Notes under the pieces: model-generated
Told to the model about the DNA's origin: nothing
The model's input: the letters and a program-made list of their open reading frames with translations, nothing else
Databases searched by the model: none
Shown here: positions 54,521 to 63,270 of the stretch, one piece after another
Numbering within the stretch: position 1 is the stretch's first letter
Layout of the letters: the number at the start of each line of letters is the position of its first letter
Assembly: GCF_002763455.1 (NCBI RefSeq)
Contig: NZ_NIXK01000001.1
Location: 434,001 to 498,000 of the forward strand
Origin: Lentibacillus sediminis
GTDB lineage: Bacteria > Bacillota > Bacilli > Bacillales > Amphibacillaceae
Reading direction: 5' to 3'
Length of the DNA stretch: 64,000 nt
Position numbers and translations under genes: made by a program

Positions 54521-55456
54521 ATGGAAAAGGTTATATTTGATTGCGACCCGGGTCATGATGATGCGATTGCGATCATATTGGCCGCATCAAAAATCAGCAG
54601 CCTTAATATAGAGGCGATAACGACAGTGGCTGGGAATGTCGAAGTAGAAAAGAATACGTTAAATGCACTGAAGGTGGCGGATATTATCGGGCTGGAAGGC
54701 GTTCCTGTCGTGCAGGGAGCGGAAGGGCCGTTATTCAGGAAGCGAGAGATCGCAGAAGAAATTCATGGAGAAACCGGGCTGGATGGACCGTTGCTGCCTA
54801 AACATCCTTCAACGAAACAGACCGAGGGACATGCTGTGGATTTGATTATAGACAAGGTTTTAGGATCGGATAAGGCTATTACGCTCGTGCCCACAGGCCC
54901 CTTGACAAATATTGCCTTGGCTATGATCAAAGAGCCTAAAATCATTCCAAAAATAAAGGAAATTGTGCTGATGGGCGGAGGAACATTTGGTAATTGGACC
55001 CCGGCAGCGGAGTTTAACATCTACGTGGATGCAGAAGCAGCAAAAGTCGTATTCGAAAGCGGCGCGCCTGTAACGATGTTTGGGTTGGATGTAACCCACC
55101 AGGCAATCGCAACGGATGAGATTGTTGAAGATTTGTCCAGAGTGGATAATGCTGTGGCTGATTTTGTTGTGGAATTATTGAGGTTCTTTTCCAAAACATA
55201 TAAGGAGGTATTCGGGTTTGACGGAGGACCTATACATGACGCATGTACCGTGGCTTATTTAATGGATCCTTCTATTTTCGATTTTAAGCAGGTGCATGTG
55301 GATATTGAGACGAAAGGTGAATTCACATATGGGATGACAGCTGTCGATCATTTAGGTGTGACGGAGAAAGAACCGAATGTGAAATTTGCGCATGATCTGG
55401 ATGCGAAAAAGTTTTGGGGATTATTTAGGGATGCGTTGGAGTCGTATGGGATGTAA
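54521..55456 (+). CDS. Nucleoside hydrolase (IunH/Rih family), second
   Basis: 311 residues. The N-terminus VIFDCDPGHDDAIAIILAA has the calcium-binding Asp residues, with TTVAGNVEVEKNTLNAL, VPTGPLTNIALAM, IVLMGGGTFGNWTPAAEFNIYVDAEAA and GGPIHDACTVAYLM in family order. The ATG 54,521 follows GGAGGGAG; the in-frame GTG at 54,500 sits at the previous stop. It is only moderately similar to the first hydrolase, so the pair may differ in base preference (purine against pyrimidine), which cannot be told from sequence alone. Confidence 0.94.
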   Translation: MEKVIFDCDPGHDDAIAIILAASKISSLNIEAITTVAGNVEVEKNTLNALKVADIIGLEGVPVVQGAEGPLFRKREIAEEIHGETGLDGPLLPKHPSTKQTEGHAVDLIIDKVLGSDKAITLVPTGPLTNIALAMIKEPKIIPKIKEIVLMGGGTFGNWTPAAEFNIYVDAEAAKVVFESGAPVTMFGLDVTHQAIATDEIVEDLSRVDNAVADFVVELLRFFSKTYKEVFGFDGGPIHDACTVAYLMDPSIFDFKQVHVDIETKGEFTYGMTAVDHLGVTEKEPNVKFAHDLDAKKFWGLFRDALESYGM

Positions 55457-55470
55457 TCACATGTAGGGGA

Positions 55471-55489
55471 GGTGCCTGTCACTTCCCGA
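55471..55489 (+). repeat. REP-like core between hydrolase and ribokinase
   Basis: Exact GGTGCCTGTCACTTCCCGA, 15 bases after the hydrolase stop and followed by TTTATGTCGAAAC. It separates two genes that otherwise look like one operon. Confidence 0.9.
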
Positions 55490-55522
55490 TTTATGTCGAA
55501 ACACTAAGGAGGAGGTAATAAC

Positions 55523-56410
55523 ATGAAGCAGCCGACAGTTTGTGTGGTTGGAAGCATTAATATGGATTTAACCGTCACCACAAAGAAAATGCCGAAACAG
55601 GGGGAAACAATTCTTGGAGAAACGTTTGCAACATATCCTGGTGGTAAAGGCGCCAATCAAGCGGTAGCGGCAGCCAGGGTTGGGGCTAATGTAAACATGA
55701 TTGGTGCTGTTGGTGATGATGAATTTGGTGTGACACTGTTAGATCACCTTAAAAGTGAAGGAATTAATGGGGAAGGTATCACCGTGAAATCGGAGGCAGC
55801 AACCGGGATTGCAAATGTTATTTTGTCTGAAAATGATAATCGCATCATTGTTGCATTAGGGGCGAATAATCTTGTGTCTCCGGGATTAGTGGACAGGCAC
55901 CGTGAGCTTATTAAACAAAGTGATGTGGTGCTGCTGCAGCTGGAGATACCAATAGAGACAGTCATCCATACGGTGAAAGTCGCTGAAGAATACGATGTCC
56001 CAGTTGTAATCAACCCAGCGCCATATCAGCATTTACCGGATGATGTATTAACGAAAACTACATATTTCACTCCGAATGAAATTGAAGCGGAAGCGATGAA
56101 ACATGGTCCGCTTTTTGACACCATACGAGAAAAGCTAATCATTACACAAGGGAATGCAGGTGTTCAATATGTAGATAATGGGACCGATCGTCACGTATCG
56201 GGTTTTCATGTAAACGTGGAAGATACAACCGGGGCAGGTGATACATTTAACGGAGCGCTGGCCACGCAGCTTGGGGCTGGCGTGCCTATTGCTGAAGCGG
56301 TTCAGTTTGCGAATGCAGCGGCGGCTCTTTCTGTGACGAAGGTTGGTGCTCAGGGGGGTATGTCTGGGAAAGGAGAGGTGGAGGAGTTTATTAGGGATAG
56401 GGAAAAGTAA
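55523..56410 (+). CDS. rbsK: Ribokinase
   Basis: 295-residue PfkB-family kinase. N-terminal VCVVGSINMDLTVTTKKMPKQGET and YPGGKGANQAVAAARVGA are ribokinase signatures. The C-terminal anion-hole and catalytic base motif is DTTGAGDTFNGALATQL near residue 234. It phosphorylates ribose to ribose 5-phosphate and would use the ribose released by the two hydrolases just upstream. The ATG follows AAGGAGGAGG. No ribose or nucleoside transporter is nearby, so uptake must be encoded elsewhere. Confidence 0.96.
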   Translation: MKQPTVCVVGSINMDLTVTTKKMPKQGETILGETFATYPGGKGANQAVAAARVGANVNMIGAVGDDEFGVTLLDHLKSEGINGEGITVKSEAATGIANVILSENDNRIIVALGANNLVSPGLVDRHRELIKQSDVVLLQLEIPIETVIHTVKVAEEYDVPVVINPAPYQHLPDDVLTKTTYFTPNEIEAEAMKHGPLFDTIREKLIITQGNAGVQYVDNGTDRHVSGFHVNVEDTTGAGDTFNGALATQLGAGVPIAEAVQFANAAAALSVTKVGAQGGMSGKGEVEEFIRDREK

Positions 56411-56711
56411 AGTGATTCGCTTCTGGGTGGGCGTCTCTAGTGTAATTGTTGTGGCAATTTCATTGGGGCGTTCTTTTTCTTAATTGTTAATTTCTATAGA
56501 TTTCTCTACAACTACAATCGAAGGAAGTTTGTGGTTGGTGGCAGGGATTTTGAGGAAATACGAGTCGAATAGAGATCCGATTGCAACATTTTAACTATGC
56601 TATTTCGAAGTATGTGTGAAAATTTAGTTTGCCTAAAAAGACCTGTTGTAAATTTAATCTATTGTTTTAAAGCCACCAAGTCTATATGATGAGTATAGTG
56701 ATATCTACGTA
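56411..56711. other. Intergenic region ahead of PTS cassette copy 2
   Basis: About 300 bases without a supported gene. A short inverted run (GGGGCGTTCTTTTTCTTAATTG near 56,464, shown in part) could be the tail of a weak terminator for the ribokinase unit. Homology with copy 1 begins near 56,712 (GGATGGTGT), so this stretch is outside the duplication. Confidence 0.45.
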
Positions 56712-56728
56712 TTCGGATGGTGTTTCAG

Positions 56729-58639
56729 GTGAATAACAGGCAAAAAGAACTCGTACGCATTTTGCTGACCGGTTTGAACGACTTTGTTCATGTGCAGGAG
56801 CTGGCAGATGAACTGGATTGTTCGGAAAAAACGGTGCGGAATGATTTGGACAAGGTGGAGACCTTACTCGGGGAATATCCTTCTGCTGAACTTGAACGGA
56901 GACGGGGGATGGGTGTTTGTCTTTCCATCAATCATGAGGACAGGGTAAAATTGTTCCATCGTATCTATCAGGATGCAGCAGTCTCTGATGACGATCGGTT
57001 GCTTGAGATGGCCTATCAATTGCTTGTAAGCGATAAGCCGCTGACATTGGCAAGTTTAGCTGGTGAGCATTTTACCAACACAACCACAGTCAAGAACGAT
57101 TTAAACCGAATTGCCCGCTGGCTTGAAGGTTATCATTTGGAATTGCTTTCAAAGCAGCGGCTCGGACATTTTGTTAAGGGTGAGGAATTAAATAAACGGA
57201 ATGCGCTGGCAAATCTCTCGGAATTAATCCCATCTGAACCCGGGGAGCGGCGGCGCGTGCTTCATTTGTTCCAGCCAAGTGAAATCAATACAGTCAGAAA
57301 GCTGTTGCGGGATTTGCAGATGCGTTACCCAATTACATTCGCGGAGGGTGAATTTGAAAGCTTGCAGATTCATGCGTTGATTATGATTAAACGCACCCGG
57401 CAGCGTTCCTCTATTTTTCTGGGGGAATCCGATGATGGCACGAATGTGAAGCTGGAATCCTACCATATGGCGGCATGGTTTCTGAAACAATTGGAGGATA
57501 CGCTTGGCATGTCGTTTCCCGAAGATGAGTATGTTTATTTTACCTGGCATCTGGAAAGCTGCAGAACAACGCATGGCGGAAACGGGAATGGATTCGTGGC
57601 GGAGGTCGTCCGGCAGATGACGGCACAGCTGCAGCGTATGACCTTGATCAAGTTTCAGGATGATAACGTGCTGAAAGAGGGCTTGGAAACCCATCTCGCA
57701 TCAGCCATTCATCGCGTCAGGCATGGTCTTACCATCAGAAATCCTATGCTCACAGACATCAAAAAGAAATATGCCTATATGTTTAGCATGGTGATTCTGG
57801 CTGTCGAAAAGATGAATGAAGCCTATGAATTGGATATACCTGAGGATGAGGCTGCCTATCTTGTGCTGCATTTTCAAGCCTCAATCGAACGGATGGAAAA
57901 AGAAAAAGCACCGGTGAAAAAAGGTGTGATTGTTTGTGACCTCGGCGTCGGGATGTCTCATTTGTTGCAGGCAAAATTGGAGCAGTCCTACCGGGGAATG
58001 GACATCCTTGCTAGTATCAGTAAGCATGAGATCCCGGGGTTTTTGGAGAAGCATGAGACGGACGTGATTATTTCCACTGCGGATATTGATAGTTCCGAAA
58101 TTCCGGCCATTGTCGTTTCACCGCTTCTTGAACCGGATGATACGAGGCGTCTGGATCAGTTTCTGCAAGCAAGGGATCAGCAAGACACAAGTGAGGTAGA
58201 GGCACTAGCTGCAATCAAACCGTTCCTTAACCCGGATTTTATCTATCCAGGAATGAATTTGGAACACCGGTTCGAAATTGTTGAAATGCTTGCAAATGAC
58301 CTAGTGAATCACGGATTTGCTGATCAGAAGTTTGTCCACAGTGCCATGTTAAGAGAAAGGGCATCTGCCACCGTTATCGGGGGAGGCGTAGCTATTCCAC
58401 ACGCTGATCCGTATGCAGTCAGAAAATCCGTTGTCTCACTGGCTGTGTTGAAGAAACCGATCCAATGGGGCGACGAAATGGTTTCTGTTGTGTTTCTTCT
58501 GGCTATTGCCAAAGAAGACCAGACAATGACAAAGTCACTTATGCAGACAATTGCCGGGATTAGCCGGAATCCTGTCCTCGTGGAGAGATTGAGTGAAGCA
58601 GAATCTGCAGCTGATATCCTAACAGTGTTCGAACAATAA
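56729..58639 (+). CDS. PRD-domain transcriptional regulator with EIIB and EIIA domains, copy 2
   Basis: 636 residues from GTG 56,729, the codon matching the copy 1 start; an ATG at 56,717 is in frame but lies in the ribosome-site region. The domain order equals copy 1: HTH (ELADELDCSEKTVRNDLDKVE), PRD1 and PRD2 (FTWHLESCRTTH retained), EIIB (VCDLGVGMSHLLQ) and EIIA (ATVIGGGVAIPHADPYAV). A three- to four-residue deletion removes part of the loop after GGN near residue 290. All phosphorylation residues I can see are kept, so both copies should work. Cross-control of the two permeases is possible. Confidence 0.92.
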   Translation: MNNRQKELVRILLTGLNDFVHVQELADELDCSEKTVRNDLDKVETLLGEYPSAELERRRGMGVCLSINHEDRVKLFHRIYQDAAVSDDDRLLEMAYQLLVSDKPLTLASLAGEHFTNTTTVKNDLNRIARWLEGYHLELLSKQRLGHFVKGEELNKRNALANLSELIPSEPGERRRVLHLFQPSEINTVRKLLRDLQMRYPITFAEGEFESLQIHALIMIKRTRQRSSIFLGESDDGTNVKLESYHMAAWFLKQLEDTLGMSFPEDEYVYFTWHLESCRTTHGGNGNGFVAEVVRQMTAQLQRMTLIKFQDDNVLKEGLETHLASAIHRVRHGLTIRNPMLTDIKKKYAYMFSMVILAVEKMNEAYELDIPEDEAAYLVLHFQASIERMEKEKAPVKKGVIVCDLGVGMSHLLQAKLEQSYRGMDILASISKHEIPGFLEKHETDVIISTADIDSSEIPAIVVSPLLEPDDTRRLDQFLQARDQQDTSEVEALAAIKPFLNPDFIYPGMNLEHRFEIVEMLANDLVNHGFADQKFVHSAMLRERASATVIGGGVAIPHADPYAVRKSVVSLAVLKKPIQWGDEMVSVVFLLAIAKEDQTMTKSLMQTIAGISRNPVLVERLSEAESAADILTVFEQ

Positions 58640-58681
58640 TTCATTTTTACCGTTGTACTGGTAAAAATGAATTATTTTTTT
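58635..58681 (+). terminator. Intrinsic terminator between regulator and PTS permease, copy 2
   Basis: Same perfect 17-base stem and GTTGTACT loop as at 38,474, with a longer T run. Its complete conservation, against drift in the flanking codons, suggests selection. Confidence 0.9.
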
Positions 58682-58684
58682 GGG

Positions 58685-58702
58685 GTGAAAACGTTTTATA
58701 AT
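58685..58702 (+). promoter_or_regulatory. Promoter with cre-like site for the PTS permease, copy 2
   Basis: GTGAAAACGTTTTATAAT corresponds to the copy 1 element, with the first base changed from A to G; the TATAAT -10 box is kept. The permease ATG is at 58,733 behind AAAGGAGG. Confidence 0.5.
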
Positions 58703-58732
58703 AGAAGTAGAAAAGAAAAGGAGGCAACTGAT

Positions 58733-60691
58733 ATGCGAATATTGGCTGTAACCGCGTGTCCGGTTGGTATTGCACACACGTACATGGCTGCTGAAAATTT
58801 GCAAAAAGCGGCGGATGATATGGGTGTCGATATGAAAGTCGAGACACAAGGTTCGATTGGAGCAGAAAACGAGCTCACAGATAAAGATATTGAAGAAGCA
58901 GATGGCATTATTATTGCAAGTGATAAGGATATTTCCAAAGATCGCTTTGCCGGGAAAAAGCTACTCGTGACCGGCGTCCAGGAAGGCATTCGCAACCCGG
59001 AAAAGTTGATCAATCGGGTGCAAAGCGGGGATGTACCGGTTTATGAATCTGGACTGAAGTCGACAGATCAAGTGAAAAAAGAGCGCAAGGAAAAGGAAAA
59101 TCCGATATACCGGCACTTAATGAACGGTGTGTCATATATGATTCCTTTTATTGTCGTCGGGGGACTATTGATTGCGATATCCCTTGCACTTGGCGGTGAG
59201 CAGACGCCGGGTGGAATTGTTATCCCGGAAGATTCATTTTGGAAGCAAATTGAGAACATTGGAAGCGCATCATTTAGCTTTATGGTTCCGATATTAGCTG
59301 GTTTTATTGCCGTGAGTATAGCCGATCGTCCGGGGCTCGCACCGGGAATGATTGGTGGCTATATTGCAGCAACCGGAAGTTTTTATGGCAGTGAAGCTGG
59401 CGCTGGTTTTATCGGCGGTATTATTGCCGGTTTTCTTGCTGGTTATGTGGTACTTGGCATTAAGAAAATTAAAGTCCCGCAAGCGGTGCAGCCGGTCATG
59501 CCAATCATCTTTATTCCGATCATTGCATCATTAATCGTCGGTATCCTGTTTATAACGGTCATTGGTGCTCCGGTTTCTGCAATTTTTGCATCGCTGACAA
59601 CGTGGCTGGAAGGCATGCAGGGCACAAGCTCCATTGTTTTGGCGCTCATCCTCGGTGCCATGATCGCTGTCGATATGGGCGGGCCTTTTAACAAAGTGGC
59701 GTTCTTGTTTGGATCTGCCATGATTGCGGAAGGCAACTATGAAATAATGGGTCCAATTGCAGTTGCCATTTGTATCCCGCCACTCGGTATGGGACTTGCT
59801 ACATTTTTAAACAAACGCAAATATCAGCAGGCGGAAAAAGAAACAGGGAAAGCCTCCTTTACCATGGGTCTATTCGGAATTACAGAAGGCGCGATTCCCT
59901 TTGCAGCACAAGATCCCATCCGTGTGATCCCAAGCATTATGACCGGTTCCATGATTGGAGCGGCAATTGCAATGATGGGCAGCGTGGGAGATCGCGTGGC
60001 ACATGGCGGACCGATTGTTGCCGTGCTTGGTGCCGTGGACAATGTGCTGATGTTCTTTGTTGCAGCTATTATCGGTACGATTGTAACGGCTATTATGGTT
60101 AATTTGCTGAAAAAAGATGTCCAGCCTGCTGGTGTGACGCCTGGGGGTGTGGAAGTGCCTGCGGAAGACGCGTCGGACACTTCTGAAAATGACCAAAGAC
60201 AGGCGCAGGAAGAGGCAGTCGAGGATGTGGAGATTCATAAACTGACGGATATCCTGAACCGGGATTTGATGACGGTGAATGTAGCCGGTTCAACGCAAGA
60301 TGAGGTGGTCGATGAGTTCATCCAACTGCTCGATGGGCAAAACATCATCGATTCCAAAGAAACGTTCAAGCAGGCGATTTATGACCGGGAGAAGGAAAGC
60401 TCCACCGGACTTGGCATGAACATCGCAATTCCGCATGCTAAGTCATCTGCCGTCAAAAAACCCGCTGTCGTTTTTGGCCGCAGTAAAGATGGCATTGACT
60501 GGAACAGCCTTGACCGCACGGATGCCAAGCTGATCTTCATGATCGCTGTACCGGAAGAACGGTCAGGAAATGATCATTTAAGAATCCTGCAAATGCTGTC
60601 GCGGAAACTGATGGATAATGAGTTTAGGGAGCAACTGCTGGAAGCTGAGACGAAAGAAGAGGCTTATCAATTGCTTGAGACGATTCAGTAG
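58733..60691 (+). CDS. PTS fructose-family permease EIIBCA, copy 2
   Basis: 652 residues, nearly identical to copy 1 in EIIB (CPVGIAHTYMAAENL) and EIIC. The acidic linker before EIIA is the most changed part (DTSENDQRQAQEEAVEDVE in place of the longer, Met-containing copy 1 linker). The EIIA histidine block GLGMNIAIPHAKS is kept. The start is the ATG matching copy 1; the frame is open upstream to 58,667 through the promoter, which is not coding. Two permeases so alike probably share a substrate and differ in expression. Confidence 0.94.
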   Translation: MRILAVTACPVGIAHTYMAAENLQKAADDMGVDMKVETQGSIGAENELTDKDIEEADGIIIASDKDISKDRFAGKKLLVTGVQEGIRNPEKLINRVQSGDVPVYESGLKSTDQVKKERKEKENPIYRHLMNGVSYMIPFIVVGGLLIAISLALGGEQTPGGIVIPEDSFWKQIENIGSASFSFMVPILAGFIAVSIADRPGLAPGMIGGYIAATGSFYGSEAGAGFIGGIIAGFLAGYVVLGIKKIKVPQAVQPVMPIIFIPIIASLIVGILFITVIGAPVSAIFASLTTWLEGMQGTSSIVLALILGAMIAVDMGGPFNKVAFLFGSAMIAEGNYEIMGPIAVAICIPPLGMGLATFLNKRKYQQAEKETGKASFTMGLFGITEGAIPFAAQDPIRVIPSIMTGSMIGAAIAMMGSVGDRVAHGGPIVAVLGAVDNVLMFFVAAIIGTIVTAIMVNLLKKDVQPAGVTPGGVEVPAEDASDTSENDQRQAQEEAVEDVEIHKLTDILNRDLMTVNVAGSTQDEVVDEFIQLLDGQNIIDSKETFKQAIYDREKESSTGLGMNIAIPHAKSSAVKKPAVVFGRSKDGIDWNSLDRTDAKLIFMIAVPEERSGNDHLRILQMLSRKLMDNEFREQLLEAETKEEAYQLLETIQ

Positions 60692-60695
60692 AGAT

Positions 60696-60730
60696 GAAAA
60701 GGGATGGGTCAGTGACCTGTCCCTTTTTCA
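60696..60730 (+). terminator. Terminator between PTS permease and GNAT gene, copy 2
   Basis: AAAGGGATGGGTCA / TGACCTGTCCCTTT hairpin with one mismatch, followed by TTCACG. It lies between convergent genes. Confidence 0.78.
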
Positions 60731-60739
60731 CGTGGTTTG

Positions 60740-61318
60740 TTAATCTTTATTAAGCTGGCTGAACACATAATTCCAAGCGACTTCTTGTGCAGTGGTTTGT
60801 ATGGCGGGCGTAAAACCGAATTCCAGGTAGAGATGAATAGCTGCCAGGCTTCTCGGCTGTGTTTTTAAATAGGCTTTATGATGATAGTTGGAAAGCAGCT
60901 CGAAAGCCTTTGCGATCAATGGCCTGCCGAGTTTTTGCCCCTGAAATTCAGGCTTTATTTCCATCCAATGCAGCCGTCCAATCGTTTGCTTATCCCACTC
61001 TCCCACCCATGCGGTTGCTGTGCCGGCATAACTGCCATTTGTTGTTTTTAGGAAAAGGATGCGTTTTTTCGCTTCGGTCAAGTGTGGTGTGAATTCTTCA
61101 GCAAATCGTTTCAGGGCTTGTGTTTTATGCGGGAATTCACCTGCTGCGGTTGTGACTTCAGCCCATTGGTGGCGTTGTTCTTCGTATGTTAATAGGGAGA
61201 ATTCATACCCGGCTGGGAGTGGATGATTGGGGATGTATGGAGTGTCGTTGAGGATGGAGAGATTTAACTTTTGAGAGAAAATAATATCCACTAGTCGAGA
61301 GTCTCTTTCCTTTTTCAA
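60740..61318 (-). CDS. GNAT N-acetyltransferase, copy 2
   Basis: Up to 192 residues from TTG 61,318. The GNAT core matches copy 1 (WMEIKPEFQGQKLGRPLIAKAFELL and LKTQPRSLAAIHLYLEFGFTPA). The first 30 residues differ from copy 1 and no clear ribosome site decides the start; the part alignable with copy 1 begins around NDTPYIPNHPLP. The duplication boundary lies in this gene end. Acetyl-CoA-binding residues are intact. Function is as uncertain as for copy 1. Confidence 0.85.
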   Translation of the reverse strand: MKKERDSRLVDIIFSQKLNLSILNDTPYIPNHPLPAGYEFSLLTYEEQRHQWAEVTTAAGEFPHKTQALKRFAEEFTPHLTEAKKRILFLKTTNGSYAGTATAWVGEWDKQTIGRLHWMEIKPEFQGQKLGRPLIAKAFELLSNYHHKAYLKTQPRSLAAIHLYLEFGFTPAIQTTAQEVAWNYVFSQLNKD

Positions 61319-61566
61319 GTTTTAGTGGCTCACCCGTGTCATAAGTGGCTCAATATTGATGCAACAGTTATATTGAAAAAAAGTTCAAACAAATTACTTG
61401 AATCCAGTTAATGGAAAGCGGTAACATAATAAGTGAGACTAGTTCTATTTTACTAATAAAAAATACTTGAGAAAGGTTGATTGAAGGAAGAACAGTCGAA
61501 ATGGCTCAGGTCATTAAGCTGGAAGATCTCTTTTGAATCAACTAAATCGACAGAGGAGGAGTTCAG

Positions 61567-62322
61567 ATGAGTAGATTAAAAGATAAAGTTGCTATTGTTA
61601 CTGGTGCTGGTGGTGGACAAGGCAAGGAAGAAGCAATACTGTTCGCCAAAGAAGGGGCAAAGGTTGTTGTTACGGATATTCAGGAAGACAAGGTGAAAGA
61701 AGTAGTTTCGGAGATTAAGGAAAACGGCGGGTTTGCGATTGGATTCTATCATGATGTTTCCTCGGAGGAGCAATGGGAGCAAGTGGTTAAAGATTCAATT
61801 GCTGAATTTGGAAAAGTTGATGTTCTTGTCAACAATGCGGGTATTTCGGATGCCGGGGAAGCTTTTCATGAAATTTCCCTGGAGAAATGGCAGCGGACAC
61901 AAAATATTAATCTTACCGGTACGTTTCTTGGCATGAAACATGTCATTCCAAACATGCTTGAACATGGCGGCGGCTCGATTGTTAACATTTCGTCTATTGC
62001 CGGATTGACTGGCGGGAGCGGTGCCAGTTCCTACACGGCTTCTAAAGGCGGTGTAAGGATGCTCACCAAAGCTGTTGCCATCGATTACGCGAAACAAAAT
62101 ATTCGGGTCAATTCTGTTCATCCTGGGTATATTGAGACACCAATGACCACTGAGCTTTTTCAAAATGATGAATACCGAGGCTGGTTTGAATCTCAGACAC
62201 CGCTGCCACGACTTGGCAAACCTGGGGATATTGCTAATGCTGTTTTGTATTTTGCTAGTGATGAGTCTTCCTTTGTGACGGGTGTTGAATTGCCGGTTGA
62301 TGGTGGGTATTATGCGCAGTAG
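61567..62322 (+). CDS. Short-chain dehydrogenase/reductase (SDR)
   Basis: 251-residue classical SDR. Cofactor motif VAIVTGAGGGQGKEEAILFAKEG (TGxxxGxG), NNAG in VDVLVNNAGISDAG, active site SIVNISSIAGLTGGSGASSYTASKGGV with Ser and Tyr-x3-Lys, and the C-terminal VTGVELPVDGGYYAQ. The Asp after the second strand (VVVTDIQEDK) suggests NAD rather than NADP. It resembles cyclopentanol or glucose dehydrogenase-like SDRs; the substrate is unknown. The ATG follows AGGAGGAG. It stands alone with its own terminator. Confidence 0.93.
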   Translation: MSRLKDKVAIVTGAGGGQGKEEAILFAKEGAKVVVTDIQEDKVKEVVSEIKENGGFAIGFYHDVSSEEQWEQVVKDSIAEFGKVDVLVNNAGISDAGEAFHEISLEKWQRTQNINLTGTFLGMKHVIPNMLEHGGGSIVNISSIAGLTGGSGASSYTASKGGVRMLTKAVAIDYAKQNIRVNSVHPGYIETPMTTELFQNDEYRGWFESQTPLPRLGKPGDIANAVLYFASDESSFVTGVELPVDGGYYAQ

Positions 62323-62339
62323 GATTGAAGTGGTGTAAT

Positions 62340-62382
62340 GAAAGGATTGCCCCTGAATGGCGAGGGGGGTGATCCTTTTCAT
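62340..62382 (+). terminator. Intrinsic terminator after the SDR gene
   Basis: GAAAGGAT / ATCCTTTTC outer stem with an inner CCCC / GGGG pairing (62,340-62,380). Confidence 0.78.
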
Positions 62383-62411
62383 GTTACACTAATGTAGTTG
62401 GAGGGTTATAT

Positions 62412-63270
62412 ATGGGGCAATTAAAAAAAAGCGTATTCAATTTATCAAATAAAGAAAGCGATTTAAGGGATTTTAAAATTGGATTAAAAAACAGGATTGA
62501 CTTTAAAAGAGTATCAATTAACTTAGAATATAATGACGATGAAATAAACTATTGGCGGGATTCCAGAATATGTTTATTCAACAGTATTTGAGTTTCCTGC
62601 TGCATTAGCTATTGATATATTAAGTGAGCTAGGGTATGAAGGTGATAAACTTAATTTTAAAACAGATACTGAAAGAATTATTCCTAATCATGTCGAAAGT
62701 TTTAGTTATGTTGATTTTGATGAAATCTGGAATTTCATAAAAAAGCTTGATGAAAAAAGTTTCCTTGTTGTTATGTTATTAATTGCTTCAAGTAATTCTC
62801 ATTGGGAAAGTATTACTAGTATTCAACAGTTAATCATAAAAGAATTGAATAACTTTAAATTTGAAATCGATTATAAAAGGTCATCAGTTTTTATTGCTAT
62901 GTCTTTCGGTGAATCTATGCAAAAGGCAAGACACTCTATAGTTAAAGTGATTGAAGAATTTGGGTATGATGCAATGCTTATTGACATAAAAGAACATAAT
63001 AACCAAATTGTCCCAGAAATTTTTAGTGAAATAGAAAATGCGGAATTTGTCGTAAGTGATTTAACCGAACAAAAGCGAGGAGTTTATTTAGAAGCTGGTT
63101 ATGCAATGGCGAAGAAAAAACAAGTAATTTTAAGTTGTAAAACAGAAGATTTTGAAAAGAGGCATTTTGATGTTAGTCAAATTAATACAATTATATGGTC
63201 TGATGAGGATGAATTGGAAAATAGATTAAGAGAAAGAATTAAAGCCATGTATACATTGTTTAAAAGGTAA
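62412..63270 (+). pseudogene. Frameshifted gene with nucleoside deoxyribosyltransferase/TIR-like domain
   Basis: ATG 62,412 follows TTGGAGGG and reads MGQLKKSVFNLSNKESDLRD to a TGA near 62,590. From about 62,551 the next frame continues the protein: GGIPEYVYSTVFEFPAALA, then without break to 63,270. Joining the two gives about 286 residues. The C-terminal domain (VFIAMSFGESMQKARHSIVKVI, EIFSEIENAEFVVSDLTEQKRGVYLEAGYAMAKKK) is the nucleoside 2-deoxyribosyltransferase-like fold related to TIR, with the Asp and catalytic-type Glu in DLTEQKRGVYLEAGYA. Such domains act in anti-phage effectors. Whether the shift is a mutation, a sequencing error or programmed is open. Confidence 0.75.

Larger units (their letters stand above)
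56712..61318. repeat. Duplicated PTS cassette, copy 2
   Basis: Counterpart of 36,540-41,118 in the same orientation. Similarity covers the regulator, its terminator, the promoter, the permease, the second terminator and the GNAT gene, then stops within the GNAT 5' end. Third-codon-position differences are common, so the duplication is not very recent. Confidence 0.92.

Noticed and set aside
42981-55489. CRISPR array
   Set aside because: The repeated 19-base cores are scattered singly behind genes in both orientations, without regular spacers or cas genes.
58667-58732. N-terminal extension of PTS permease copy 2
   Set aside because: It lies in the promoter and terminator tail, and copy 1 starts at the matching downstream ATG.
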